Shown piece after piece: positions 9,055-17,762 of a DNA stretch of 64,000 nt. Below the pieces are notes generated by a model, which saw only the letters and a list, made by a program, of their open reading frames with translations, made no database searches and was not told the DNA's origin. How positions within the stretch are numbered: the stretch's first letter is position 1; every line of letters begins with the position of its first letter. The translations under genes and the position numbers were made by a program. Source of the stretch: Paenibacillus sp. SYP-B4298 (GTDB lineage: Bacteria; Bacillota; Bacilli; Paenibacillales; Paenibacillaceae). Where the stretch lies: the NCBI RefSeq assembly GCF_027627475.1, contig NZ_CP115484.1, forward strand, positions 1,115,501 through 1,179,500, given 5' to 3'.

Positions 9055-9902
9055 GAGACGGCACGAGCTGTGTGCAGACTCCATAGCGGAGTTGCTCCGG
9101 GCAAGGGGAGTCGGACAAGCCCTGGGTGCTGTCTTGCCACCAGCTCAGGCACGATGGCCACGCCTGATCCATCAGCTACTGCCTGCAGTGCCAGGCTGGG
9201 CTGATCCAATCTCAATACGGGCCGCAGCTCCAGTTGCTGTGCGGCTTCCCATTCCATACAGGCTGCCTCCACCGAAGGATCGGTTATGGAAATAAAAGGA
9301 TAATGCAGTACATCTGCTGCGCTTAGCGGTTCTACACCCAGCAGCGGATGAGTCGCCGACAGCGCCAGCACGAGCGGCGAATGGAGCAGCTCCTCGCTTC
9401 TGATAAGCGGGTTATTGCTTACTTTGGCCTCCCCTTTCCCTGCTGCACCGGACACGATCAGGTCCACCTCCCCTGACACGAGCTTCTCTATTAGGTTCTC
9501 CGTTTCCCCTGTTTGAACCGTTATAGCCAATTCCTCACAAATTCCCTGTCCTGTCCTGTAGCCATCAAGTAGCTGCCTCGTTAGCAGTGTGCTTGCCACT
9601 GACCCAGAGCAGCCAATGACCAACCGATGGCGGTCGTGCTGCGTCAGCTCCCTCATGCGTCTGCTGGCTTCATCTGAGCTGGCTACGATCTGCCGTGCAT
9701 AATAGAGCAGTAGCCTGCCGGCCTCCGTCAGCACGACCTTTCCTGTCTTCCACTCGAACAGCTTGGTTTCCCATTCCTCCTCCAGCTTCTTCATATGAAA
9801 GCTGACACTCGGCTGCCTCATGTTCAAAGCTTCAGCTACGGCGGTTACTTTTTTTAATTGGTCGATCAGCACAATGATCCTCATTTTTAATATACTCATC
9901 AC
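9000..9902 (-). CDS. LysR-family transcriptional regulator
   Basis: 300-residue LysR regulator. The winged helix-turn-helix is at about residues 15-65 ([39 protein letters not shown]) and the periplasmic-binding-like effector domain follows ([36 protein letters not shown]). GTG 9902 is the likely start, 8 nt after GGGAG; an ATG directly follows it. The gene is divergent from pstS and shares a 183-bp intergenic region with it, but no known LysR protein is tied to phosphate uptake, so the link is unproven. Its 3' end overlaps the MCP gene by 55 bp on the opposite strand. Confidence 0.8.
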   Translation of the reverse strand: MMSILKMRIIVLIDQLKKVTAVAEALNMRQPSVSFHMKKLEEEWETKLFEWKTGKVVLTEAGRLLLYYARQIVASSDEASRRMRELTQHDRHRLVIGCSGSVASTLLTRQLLDGYRTGQGICEELAITVQTGETENLIEKLVSGEVDLIVSGAAGKGEAKVSNNPLIRSEELLHSPLVLALSATHPLLGVEPLSAADVLHYPFISITDPSVEAACMEWEAAQQLELRPVLRLDQPSLALQAVADGSGVAIVPELVARQHPGLVRLPLPGATPLWSLHTARAVSHWNPPLVRRALDMLVWT

Positions 9903-10085
9903 ATTCCAGGCTCCCTATTTCACAATTATAGAATTATTCTATGATACATCTGATAATTATTCAATTTACTTTTAATCATTTGTTATTCGCTTTACAAATT
10001 GAAAATATTGAATTAATTCAACTGCTCTACAATAACAACTGTAAACAAAATAAAAGCAAGGATAACGGAAGGGGAAACGTTAGAA

Positions 10086-11048
10086 ATGAGAAAGAGCTTG
10101 TTATTGATTATGTCCATTGTACTGACCTTCACGCTGGCTGCGTGCGGTGGAGGCAATGCCACCACGAATACATCCAGCGGGAATGCAGGAACCAGCTCCG
10201 CAGCAGGAGGAGAAAAGACACAACCAGCCGAAACGAAGAGCCTTGAGGGATCGATACTGGCTGTTGGCTCGTCTGCACTGCAGCCGCTGGTAGAACAAGC
10301 TTCCAAGAAATTCATGGACCTTCCCGAATACAATAAGATTACAGTGCTTGTCCAAGGCGGAGGCAGCGGAACCGGTCTGACTCAAGTTGCAGAAGGACAA
10401 TCTGATATTGGCAACTCCGATATTTTTGCAGAGGAGAAATTCTCTGGAGACGAAGCGTCCAAGGCCGAAGGGCTTGTCGATCATCAAGTTGCAGTTGTCG
10501 CTATGGCCGCCGTCGTTAACCCTGCAGTAGGCATCGACAATCTGACCAAGGCACAACTGGTCGACATCTTCACAGGCAAGACAACCAACTGGAAAGAGGT
10601 TGGCGGAGCGGATCAGGAGATCGTACTGATTAATCGTCCTGCAAGCTCGGGTACACGCAAAACCTTCGAAAAGTATGCGCTCGGTACGAAGACAGAAGAT
10701 CTGCCAAAAGCTGTTCAAGAGGAGTCCTCTGGTAACGTAAGAAAGCTCGTAGCAGAGACGCCTGGCGCAATCGGTTATCTGGCTCTGTCTTACCTGGACA
10801 CAAGCGTTACCGCGCTCAAGTATGAGGGTGTAGACGCAACAGTAGATAACGTAGTGACAGGTAAATATCCGGTATGGGCATACCAGCACATGTATACAAA
10901 AGGCGAGCCGACTGCTGTAGTCAAAGCTTTCCTTGACTACATGCTGTCGTCTGAGGTTCAAGGCAAGGACGTTGTAGAGCTGGGATACATCCCTGCTGCC
11001 GACATGAAAGTATCCCGCGATCTGAATGGTAATGTGACACAGAAGTAA
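10086..11048 (+). CDS. pstS: Phosphate-binding lipoprotein PstS
   Basis: 320-residue extracytoplasmic phosphate-binding protein. The lipoprotein signal ends in LAAC with Cys20, followed by a Gly/Ser/Thr linker and the PstS fold: GSSALQPL, QGGGSGTGLTQVAEGQSDIGNSD, NRPASSGTRKTF and GAIGYLALSYL, which carry the phosphate-binding Ser/Thr/Arg/Asp residues. AGGGG precedes the ATG. The upstream region has scattered TTTACA-like hexamers (9965, 9991, 10040 reversed) but not a regular 11-bp PHO-box ladder. A strong terminator separates it from pstC, which would give more PstS than membrane components. Confidence 0.93.
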   Translation: MRKSLLLIMSIVLTFTLAACGGGNATTNTSSGNAGTSSAAGGEKTQPAETKSLEGSILAVGSSALQPLVEQASKKFMDLPEYNKITVLVQGGGSGTGLTQVAEGQSDIGNSDIFAEEKFSGDEASKAEGLVDHQVAVVAMAAVVNPAVGIDNLTKAQLVDIFTGKTTNWKEVGGADQEIVLINRPASSGTRKTFEKYALGTKTEDLPKAVQEESSGNVRKLVAETPGAIGYLALSYLDTSVTALKYEGVDATVDNVVTGKYPVWAYQHMYTKGEPTAVVKAFLDYMLSSEVQGKDVVELGYIPAADMKVSRDLNGNVTQK

Positions 11049-11086
11049 ACAACATTACGTCTGTCCTGACGGACAGCAGCAATCGG

Positions 11087-11116
11087 AAAAGAGGCGGAAT
11101 TGCTCCGCCTCTTTTT
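11087..11116 (+). terminator. Intrinsic terminator between pstS and pstC
   Basis: GAGGCGGA (11091-11098) pairs with TCCGCCTC (11104-11111) around a 5-nt loop, followed by TTTTT and preceded by AAAA. It is a good rho-independent terminator. Partial read-through here would explain higher pstS than pstCAB expression, a pattern known in other bacteria. Confidence 0.85.
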
Positions 11117-11175
11117 ACAGGATATATGAATGCGAAGATAGGGTTACGATAACTGGATGAAAGGGTCTGCTGCCT

Positions 11176-12072
11176 ATGCAGGACAAACAACGCCTCGCCA
11201 AGCCTCATATTACGGAGGAATGGGTTGGGAAGATCTACACACTGCTCTGTATCTTGTTTCTGATCATTACGATTTTTTCCATGGTATACTTCGTCGCCTC
11301 CAAAGGGGTCGGGACGTTCCTTAATCATGATGTAAACTTCTTCAAGTTTTTGACCGGATTGAAATGGGCGCCGGAAGGCAGTCCGCCATTCTTCGGAGCG
11401 CTGCCCTTCATATTCGGTTCCTTCTCTACATCGATTCTTGCCGCACTGATCGCAGCTCCGCTCGGTTTCTGTGCAGCAGTGTTCATGACAGAGATTATGC
11501 CTGGCGCCGGGAGGCGTTATCTGCAGCCAGTTATTGAGCTGCTGGCAGGCATCCCGTCCGTTGTATATGGCTTTGTCGGACTGAGTGTGCTGGTTCCTCT
11601 GCTGCGTGATGTATTCCCTGGTCAGGGGCTTGGCATCGCAGCAGGTGCGATGGTGCTGTCCATTATGATCCTGCCGACGATCACGACGATTGCTGCAGAC
11701 GCACTGGCTGCCTTGCCCCGCAGCTTGAAGGAGGGCTCCTATGCGCTTGGTGCGACGCGGTGGCAGACGATCTATCGCATTATTCTGCCAACCACGATGC
11801 CCGCGTTGTTGACGGGTGTGGTGCTGGGCATCTCGCGGGCATTCGGCGAGGCGCTGGCGGTACAGATGGTTATTGGCAATGCGCCGCATATTCCCAAGTC
11901 CCTGTTCGAGTCGACATCGACGCTAACTAGCGTCATTACACTCAGCATGGGCAACACCGTGACAAACTCACCGCATAACAGCGCACTCTGGTCGCTGGCG
12001 CTTATTCTGATGTCCATGACGTTTGTCTTCGTCTTTGTCGTCAGATGGCTGGAGAGGAGGTCCAAGGTATGA
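11176..12072 (+). CDS. pstC: Phosphate ABC transporter permease PstC
   Basis: 298-residue inner-membrane permease with six predicted helices. The cytoplasmic loop that contacts PstB carries the EAA-type sequence AALPRSLKEGSYALGATRWQ (near residues 178-197). Family blocks FGALPFIFGSF, IELLAGIPSVVYGFVGL and SRAFGEALAVQMVIGN identify PstC. Its stop overlaps the pstA start by 4 nt (ATGA), which implies translational coupling. It forms the phosphate channel together with PstA. Confidence 0.93.
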   Translation: MQDKQRLAKPHITEEWVGKIYTLLCILFLIITIFSMVYFVASKGVGTFLNHDVNFFKFLTGLKWAPEGSPPFFGALPFIFGSFSTSILAALIAAPLGFCAAVFMTEIMPGAGRRYLQPVIELLAGIPSVVYGFVGLSVLVPLLRDVFPGQGLGIAAGAMVLSIMILPTITTIAADALAALPRSLKEGSYALGATRWQTIYRIILPTTMPALLTGVVLGISRAFGEALAVQMVIGNAPHIPKSLFESTSTLTSVITLSMGNTVTNSPHNSALWSLALILMSMTFVFVFVVRWLERRSKV

Positions 12073-12956
12073 ACGCCAAAACGGCTAATCGCATCGCTAA
12101 CATTGTCATTATATCGGTTGCAGTCTTCATCGTCGCCTTGCTGGCCTGCCTGTTGGGCTTCATCCTGATCCGGGGACTTGGACATGTAAGCTTTCATTTC
12201 CTAACCTCTGCCCCGCAGACGATCAAAGCGGGAGGCGGGATCGGTCCGCAGTTGTTCAACTCCATCTTTTTGCTCGTGCTGACCCTTATTATTACAGTGC
12301 CGATTGGCATCGGGGCAGGCATCTATATGAGTGAATACGCCAAGCCGGGAAGGTTCACCGATTTTGTGCGGCTCGTTGTGGAGGTGCTATCTTCCTTCCC
12401 GTCAATCGTAGTTGGCTTGTTCGGCTTGCTGGTCATTGTTAATCTGTTCGGCTTCGGCTTCTCGCTGTTCTCTGGCGCGCTGGCCTTGACTGTATTTAAT
12501 CTGCCGCTAATGGTGCGCATCACCGAGCAAGCGCTTCGCGGTGTGCCGCGCGAGCAAAAGGAGGCCAGCCTGGCGCTGGGCCTCTCCCGCTGGAAGACGA
12601 TTACGAGCGTGATGATGCCGATTGCGCTGCCGACGATTGTGACAGGGACGATCCTCGCTTCAGGGCGTGTGTTTGGCGAAGCAGCAGCTCTGTTATTCAC
12701 CGCAGGGATGAGCTCGCCGCGGCTGGACTTCACGAACTGGAATCCGTTCAGTCCTACATCGCCGCTTAACCCGTTCCGTCCGGCGGAGACGCTGGCGGTT
12801 CATATCTGGAAGATTAATAGCGAGGGGCTTGCTCCTGATGCGGCCGAGATTGCGGCAGGCGCATCCGCTGTGCTCGTCATTGTTGTCCTGTTGTTTAACT
12901 TTACCGCCAGGTGGTTCGGACGCTACATGTACCGCAAACTGACCGCCAGCAAATAG
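12069..12956 (+). CDS. pstA: Phosphate ABC transporter permease PstA
   Basis: 295-residue permease, the PstC partner. It has six helices and the family blocks [53 protein letters not shown] (the ATPase-contact loop) and [15 protein letters not shown]. The ATG at 12069 is chosen because AGGAGGT precedes it and it overlaps the pstC stop as ATGA. An upstream in-frame GTG/ATG-type extension is not needed. Confidence 0.93.
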   Translation: MNAKTANRIANIVIISVAVFIVALLACLLGFILIRGLGHVSFHFLTSAPQTIKAGGGIGPQLFNSIFLLVLTLIITVPIGIGAGIYMSEYAKPGRFTDFVRLVVEVLSSFPSIVVGLFGLLVIVNLFGFGFSLFSGALALTVFNLPLMVRITEQALRGVPREQKEASLALGLSRWKTITSVMMPIALPTIVTGTILASGRVFGEAAALLFTAGMSSPRLDFTNWNPFSPTSPLNPFRPAETLAVHIWKINSEGLAPDAAEIAAGASAVLVIVVLLFNFTARWFGRYMYRKLTASK

Positions 12957-12994
12957 CCTATGGATTACGACAAGAGCTACGAGGAGGGTCTAGC

Positions 12995-13927
12995 ATGCAG
13001 ATGCAGATAGAAGCAGAGAAGAAGCAGGCAGGCGGCAAGCCGGGAGGGCATGACAAGCCGCATACGGGCACGGGGCTGAACATGCAAGGCGAAGGGAGTG
13101 CCGAACAGGAGAGCAGCTTCACTCTGCTCCCGAACCATGACATACGCAAGGAACAGGGCGGACAGAGCAAGGGTGTGCCGGGTCTGTCCACACGCGACTT
13201 GTCGGTCTACTATGGCAGCAAGCAGGCGGTGCGCAGCATCTCGCTTGATTTTGCCAAGCAGCAGGTGACCGCATTGATCGGGCCATCCGGCTGCGGCAAG
13301 TCAACCTTTTTGCGTAGCCTGAACCGGATGAATGATCTGATTGGCGGCGCTCGCGTCACCGGGGAAGTCTGGATCGGCGAACAAAATATTTTAGATCCGC
13401 ATGTGGATGTCGTCCTGCTGCGTCAGCAGATCGGCATGGTGTGGCAGAAGCCGAATCCGTTCCACAAATCAATCTATGAAAATATTGCGTTTGGACCGCG
13501 CTATCATGGGATCAGGAACAAGAAGCAACTGGATGAGATTGTGGAGAGCTCGTTGCGGAAGGCTGCGCTCTGGGAGGAGACGAAGGATCGTCTGCATCAG
13601 TCAGCGCTTGCACTCTCGGGAGGCCAGCAGCAGCGGCTGTGCATCGCACGTTCGATTGCCGTCAAGCCTCAGATTATTCTGATGGATGAGCCAGCTTCAG
13701 CACTTGATCCCGTATCCACTGCGAAGATTGAAGAGCTGATTACGGAGCTGAAGCAGGAATACTGCATTATTATCGTGACCCATAACATGCACCAGGCGGC
13801 GCGTGTGTCGGACAAGACAGCATTTTTCTATATGGGTGATCTGATCGAATACGATGACACGCAGAAGCTGTTCACGAACCCATCGAAGCAGCAGACGGAT
13901 GACTATATATCAGGAAGATTCGGGTAA
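12995..13927 (+). CDS. pstB1: Phosphate ABC transporter ATPase PstB (copy 1, N-terminally extended)
   Basis: 310-residue ATPase, about 60 longer than usual PstB. The extra N-terminal ~65 residues are Gly/Gln/Lys-rich and look disordered; the ATPase begins at TRDLSVYYG. Walker A is GPSGCGKS, the Q-loop region reads [18 protein letters not shown], the signature is LSGGQQQR, Walker B is IILMDEP and the switch is [10 protein letters not shown]. The D-loop region reads DEPASALDP where DEPTSALDP is usual. The ATG at 12995 follows GAGGAGGG by 6-7 nt, so the extension is supported by the ribosome binding site; an internal start cannot be excluded. Confidence 0.9.
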   Translation: MQMQIEAEKKQAGGKPGGHDKPHTGTGLNMQGEGSAEQESSFTLLPNHDIRKEQGGQSKGVPGLSTRDLSVYYGSKQAVRSISLDFAKQQVTALIGPSGCGKSTFLRSLNRMNDLIGGARVTGEVWIGEQNILDPHVDVVLLRQQIGMVWQKPNPFHKSIYENIAFGPRYHGIRNKKQLDEIVESSLRKAALWEETKDRLHQSALALSGGQQQRLCIARSIAVKPQIILMDEPASALDPVSTAKIEELITELKQEYCIIIVTHNMHQAARVSDKTAFFYMGDLIEYDDTQKLFTNPSKQQTDDYISGRFG

Positions 13928-13940
13928 GAAAGGGGGCGGC

Positions 13941-14699
13941 ATGATGACGACCAAGTTCGAGGTCAAGGAGCTGCAGCTCTACTATGGGCAATTTCATGCT
14001 CTGAAGCAAGTCAATATTTCCATTCCTGAGCGCTCGGTTACGGCGCTGATCGGCCCGTCCGGCTGTGGCAAGTCGACCTTCCTGCGGACGCTGAACCGAA
14101 TGAATGATATGATCAGCTCTGTCCGTGTCGAGGGCTCCATCACACTGTCCGGCACAGATATTTATCAGTCCAGCATGGATATTGAGGTGCTGCGCAAGCG
14201 GGTGGGCATGGTGTTCCAGCAGCCCAATCCATTCCCTAAGTCCATTTATGAAAATGTAGCCTATGGGCCAAGGCTGCACTTGAAGCCAAATAAGAAGCAG
14301 TTGGATGAGATTGTGGAGAAAAGTTTGCGAGGCGCATCGCTATGGGATGAGGTGAAGGACGATCTTCACAAATCCGCGACAGGACTCTCCGGAGGACAGC
14401 AGCAGCGTCTGTGCATCGCACGGGCATTAGCGATCAACCCGGAGGTACTGCTGATGGATGAATCGACTTCAGCGCTTGATCCGATCTCGACCTTGAAGAT
14501 TGAAGAACTGGTGCAGGAATTGAAAAGGGATTACACCATTGTTATGGTGACGCACAACATGCATCAGGCGGCGCGTGTGTCGGATTATACGACCTTCTTT
14601 CTCAATGGGGAAGTCATTGAGTCTGCGCCAACGGAGAATCTGTTCTCCACGCCGACTGACCATCGTACAGAGCAGTACATTACGGGAAGATTCGGATAA
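13941..14699 (+). CDS. pstB2: Phosphate ABC transporter ATPase PstB (copy 2)
   Basis: 252-residue PstB of normal length, starting 13 bp after pstB1 behind AGGGGGCGG. Walker [35 protein letters not shown], Walker B VLLMDES and [10 protein letters not shown] are present. The residue after the catalytic Glu is Ser rather than the common Pro. Two tandem pstB genes are also known in Bacillus subtilis (pstBA, pstBB). Either copy, or a mix, could power PstCA. Confidence 0.92.
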   Translation: MMTTKFEVKELQLYYGQFHALKQVNISIPERSVTALIGPSGCGKSTFLRTLNRMNDMISSVRVEGSITLSGTDIYQSSMDIEVLRKRVGMVFQQPNPFPKSIYENVAYGPRLHLKPNKKQLDEIVEKSLRGASLWDEVKDDLHKSATGLSGGQQQRLCIARALAINPEVLLMDESTSALDPISTLKIEELVQELKRDYTIVMVTHNMHQAARVSDYTTFFLNGEVIESAPTENLFSTPTDHRTEQYITGRFG

Positions 14700-14714
14700 G
14701 GGAGAGTGTCAGAC

Positions 14715-15374
14715 ATGATTGTGCGCAAAGATCTGGATGAAGGATTGGAGCAGTTGAAATCCATGCTGCTTGAGATGGGCAGCCGAGTAGAGACAGTGCT
14801 GCACGAGGCGATGAGAGCACTGGAGCAGGTCGACCAAGAGAGCGCCCGAGCGATCATTAAGCGAGATATGGAGCTGAACAGGCTGGAGGAGCAAATATCC
14901 GAGGCGGGGGCGCGCTTGATTGCGACACAGCAGCCTGTTGCCAAGGATTTGCGCCGCGTGCTGGTGGCGTTCCGCATGGCGAGCGATCTGGAGAGGATGG
15001 GAGACCTGTCCGTCGATATTGCCAAGGTTGTGCTGCGGCTGGAGGGTCAAGGGCTGATTAAGCCGCTGATCGATCTGCCTAAGATGGCAAGCATCTCACA
15101 GACGATGATCTATGAATCGATACAGGCTTATATTCGTGAGGATATTGATCTGGCCTACAAGATGGCCAACGATGACGATACCGTAGATGCGCTGTACAGT
15201 CAAATATTGCGCGAGCTGTTCACGTTAATGACGCAGGACCCAACACTGGTGTCGCAGGCTATGCTGTTCAGCTTCGTTGGTCGTTATGTGGAACGAATCG
15301 CTGATCATGCGACCAATATCGGAGAGAGCGTCGTGTACCTTGTAACAGGTCAGCGTCCTGACTTGAATGCTTGA
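14715..15374 (+). CDS. phoU: Phosphate signalling/transport regulator PhoU
   Basis: 219-residue all-helical protein with two PhoU three-helix bundles. The metal-binding motif (E/D)xxxD appears in DLERMGDLSVDIA and VERIADHATNIGE. PhoU links the Pst transporter to the PhoR kinase and represses the Pho response when phosphate is high. The ATG at 14715 is preferred over GTG 14706 because AGGGAGAG lies 8 nt before the ATG. It is the last gene of the pst operon, 15 bp after pstB2. Confidence 0.92.
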   Translation: MIVRKDLDEGLEQLKSMLLEMGSRVETVLHEAMRALEQVDQESARAIIKRDMELNRLEEQISEAGARLIATQQPVAKDLRRVLVAFRMASDLERMGDLSVDIAKVVLRLEGQGLIKPLIDLPKMASISQTMIYESIQAYIREDIDLAYKMANDDDTVDALYSQILRELFTLMTQDPTLVSQAMLFSFVGRYVERIADHATNIGESVVYLVTGQRPDLNA

Positions 15375-15407
15375 TACTTCCCATCTGGTCTTATCGGGCC
15401 GAAGCTA

Positions 15408-15446
15408 AGCCGAAATTATGGAGCATGGTGTTCCATGGTTTCGGCT
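15408..15446 (+). terminator. Possible terminator hairpin after phoU
   Basis: AGCCGAAA (15408-15415) pairs with TTTCGGCT (15439-15446), with an inner partial stem around ATGGA/TCCAT. Only a weak T-rich tail follows (TTGGTGTTTATG). Its position 33 bp after the phoU stop makes it the likely end of the pst operon. Confidence 0.5.
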
Positions 15447-15530
15447 GCTTGGTGTTTATGGTGGTGTTTAAATGCGGTCTGGTCGTATGGTAGTCCGGTT
15501 GCTTGGTGGGTGGGTTGGTGATCGTGAGGC

Positions 15531-15561
15531 GGGAGGAGAGAGGAGAGAGGAGAGAGGAAGG
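15531..15561 (+). repeat. 31-nt all-purine tract
   Basis: A run of only G and A with a GAGAGAGG-type repeat. It can form triplex or slipped structures and contains several ribosome-binding-like AGGAG motifs. It lies just upstream of the ~36-bp tandem array. No function is evident. Confidence 0.6.
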
Positions 15562-15641
15562 TATGGTGTTTTGGAGAGCTTGAAAAGTGGAGGCACTATG
15601 TACTTAAATCAGCTTGTAATCAAAGGAGCAGCTTCAGGCCT

Positions 15642-16240
15642 CCCATTAAGAGTCGAACCAAGCGTGATCCCAATCGTCCATCAAGAGTCGCAACCAAGTG
15701 TGATTTCAAGTGTCCCATCAAGAGTCGCAACCAAGTGTGATTTCAAGTGTCCCATCAAGAGCCTTACCATGCGTGATTCCAAGCGTCCATCAAGAGTGGC
15801 ACCAAGTGTGATACCAAGCGTCCCATCAAGAGCCGTACCATGCGTAATTCCAAGTGTCTCATCAAGAGTCGAGCCAAGCATGATCCCAAGTGTCCATCCA
15901 GAGTCGCACCAAGTGTGATTTCACGCGCCCCATCCAGAGTCGCACCAAGTGTGATACCAAGCGTCCCATCAAGAGCCGTACCATGCGTAATTCCAAGTGT
16001 CCATCAAGAGTCGCAACCAAGTGTGATACCAAGCGCCCCATCAAGAGCCGTACCATGCGTAATTTCAAGCGCCCCATCCAGAGTCGCACCAAGTGTGATA
16101 CCAAGCGCCCCATCCAGAGTCGAGCCAAGCGTGATCCCAATCGTCCATCAAGAGTCGGAACCAAGTGTGATTTCAAGCGTCCATCAAGAGTCGCACAAAG
16201 CGTAATTCCAAGTGTCTCATCAAGAATCGAGTCAAGCGTC
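15642..16240 (+). repeat. ~36-bp degenerate tandem array, about 17 units
   Basis: Units of 35, 36 or 37 bp begin CCCATCAAGAG and end CAAGTGT or CAAGCGT. At least three sub-types alternate: one with GTCGCACCAAGTGTGAT, one with CCGTACCATGCGTAAT and one with GTCGAGCCAAGCGTGAT. Because unit lengths change the reading frame, open frames exist in all three phases. The longest runs read as PSVIPSVPSR-like or TKCDTKRPIKSR-like repeats. An ATG at 15598 behind GTGGAGG could start a 106-codon frame into the array (stop at 15918), but nothing supports it being a protein gene. There is no spacer diversity as in CRISPR. Confidence 0.85.
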
Positions 16241-16382
16241 ACTCGAGCCCTCGCTCTAAGCACCCTTTATAGTGTAACCTCAACCAATCCATCAAGTTTC
16301 ACTTCTAGCCACACATCAAACTTCAGACGTTAAGTCTATACAGAAGGCGCACGCTTAAGAGCTAGATGATCCCAGGCGTCAG

Positions 16383-17258
16383 CTACAAACAACGCTGTGA
16401 GCAGGCTGAAGCTAACGCTCGCAATGGGGAACGCCCCTGGCGCTGGCAGTTTTCCCGAAAGCAATATTCATCCCAATACAACTGCAAATATTTCGCCCCG
16501 ATTCCGTGGAATGTCACGTCGATCCACTGCTTGGCATAATAAATAAACCGCTGCATACTCTGGCAGGCCGTGGTATCCGAGGCCATTCCTACTGCGAGTG
16601 GAGCGGGATGGAGTACAAGGTCGTGCGGCTCAAGATGCTGTCTGAAAAAGAAGGGCTGCAGCACAGCAGGCATCCTCCGATTCACCATCAGCGCAGGATT
16701 GACTATCTTGAGCTTGACGATGTCGGTCTCAGAAGCTGGGGAAGAACTGCTGTCTTGCGAAGCTACGACTCCCTGTAGAGCTACGATCGAATGCTCTCTT
16801 GGCTTTCGATAATAGGATCGGCCGCCACCCCCGCCATAGAAGTCAAGCCCTGCGGTGATGAATCCGCATAATCTCTGCTCCATGTCCACCATGCTGATTG
16901 CTAAGCGGGCGCGCTTGAGCATGTACCACGCAGATTTGTAAGAAATGCCGAGCGATCGCTGGAGCTGAACGGCTGTTACGCCTCCCGGCTGTGTCATGAA
17001 TTGGAGAGCGCTGCGCCATTGCTCTAGCGATAGGCGAGAGTGCTCCATAATTGTCCCCGATGTGAGAGAGGTCTGATGCCGACAGTGTGCGCATTGGTAG
17101 AGGGGAATGGAGCGTGAACGAAGCCGATAGCCATGCCTGTGGCTGCATCTGGGGCAGCAGTAGCCCTGGGGCCATTTTGCTTGAAAGAAGAAGGATTCAG
17201 CATCCGTTGCAGAGCCGGATCTGCAACCGCGGGTTCTATTCATAGCTGTTATGCTCAT
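16383..17258 (-). CDS. IS1595-like transposase, degenerate catalytic domain
   Basis: 291-residue protein with an N-terminal transposase zinc ribbon: CPRC and CAHC ligand pairs about 20 residues apart, then HQTSLTSGTIMEHSRLSLEQW, as in the IS1595/ISXO2 group. A helix-turn-helix-like block follows (AVQLQRSLGISYKSAWYMLKRAR). The catalytic half is weak: the family VDE(T/A)YxGG block reads GLDFYGGGG, the HTN-type block is absent, and only the terminal YLQLYWDEYCFREN block is well kept. It is probably inactive or domesticated. The ATG at 17258 follows AAGGTGGGA by 7 nt. I found no terminal inverted repeats or target duplication. Two different tandem arrays flank it. Confidence 0.6.
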   Translation of the reverse strand: MSITAMNRTRGCRSGSATDAESFFFQAKWPQGYCCPRCSHRHGYRLRSRSIPLYQCAHCRHQTSLTSGTIMEHSRLSLEQWRSALQFMTQPGGVTAVQLQRSLGISYKSAWYMLKRARLAISMVDMEQRLCGFITAGLDFYGGGGGRSYYRKPREHSIVALQGVVASQDSSSSPASETDIVKLKIVNPALMVNRRMPAVLQPFFFRQHLEPHDLVLHPAPLAVGMASDTTACQSMQRFIYYAKQWIDVTFHGIGAKYLQLYWDEYCFRENCQRQGRSPLRALASACSQRCL

Positions 17259-17516
17259 CGTTCCATCCCACCTTGAGTAAAAATGGTATAGCTTAGGCTT
17301 AGGGTTAGACATCTGCAACCATCTCAACGATTTTATTATACCGAACAAACGTTCCGTTGTAAACATATACAGGGAAAACTTTTGCTCAAATTTTTCATTA
17401 ACAGTGGCGCTCAAACAGGGTCGACGGAAACCATTTCGCTCCATTTACAGTGGCTAAGGGCTGCAGGCTGAAGCAGGGTTATAGTGGCACCCGTAACCAC
17501 CCCCAAAAAATTGAAC

Positions 17517-17670
17517 ACCCATCGCACACCCATCGCGCACCCATCGCGCACCCATCGCGCACCCTCCGCGCACCCTCCGCGCACCCTCCGTACACCCTTC
17601 GCACACTCTCTGTACAACCTCTGTACAACCTCTGTACAACCTCTGTACAACCTCTGTACAACCATCGCCT
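17517..17670 (+). repeat. Perfect-register 11-bp tandem array, 14 units
   Basis: Fourteen contiguous 11-bp units with no indel. The sequence changes in steps along the array: ACCCATCGCAC/ACCCATCGCGC (units 1-4), ACCCTCCGCGC and variants (5-8), ACTCTCTGTAC (9), AACCTCTGTAC (10-13) and AACCATCGCCT (14). It ends 92 bp before polA. The 11-bp period is close to one DNA helical turn. Frames through it on both strands are artefacts. Confidence 0.9.
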
Positions 17671-17762
17671 TGCCCGCCTCCGATCCTTCATGCGAATTAT
17701 TGTTCCGGTCTTGTTTATGTTAAACTATAGGAAGACAAGCACACAGAAGAGGTGTCTCTTAT

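Noticed and set aside
9965-10045. PHO boxes upstream of pstS
   Set aside because: Single TTTACA-type hexamers are present but not at regular 11-bp spacing, so they were not called as a site.
15642-16240. Possible CRISPR array
   Set aside because: Units are contiguous with no unique spacers, and no cas genes are nearby.
15472-16333. Long frames reading PSVIPSVPSR or TKCDTKRPIKSR as repeat proteins
   Set aside because: They arise in all phases from the tandem array, with frame-shifting unit lengths and no conserved fold.
17258-17444. N-terminal extension of the transposase-like gene to 17444
   Set aside because: No ribosome binding site at the outer start, and the zinc-ribbon family start matches 17258.
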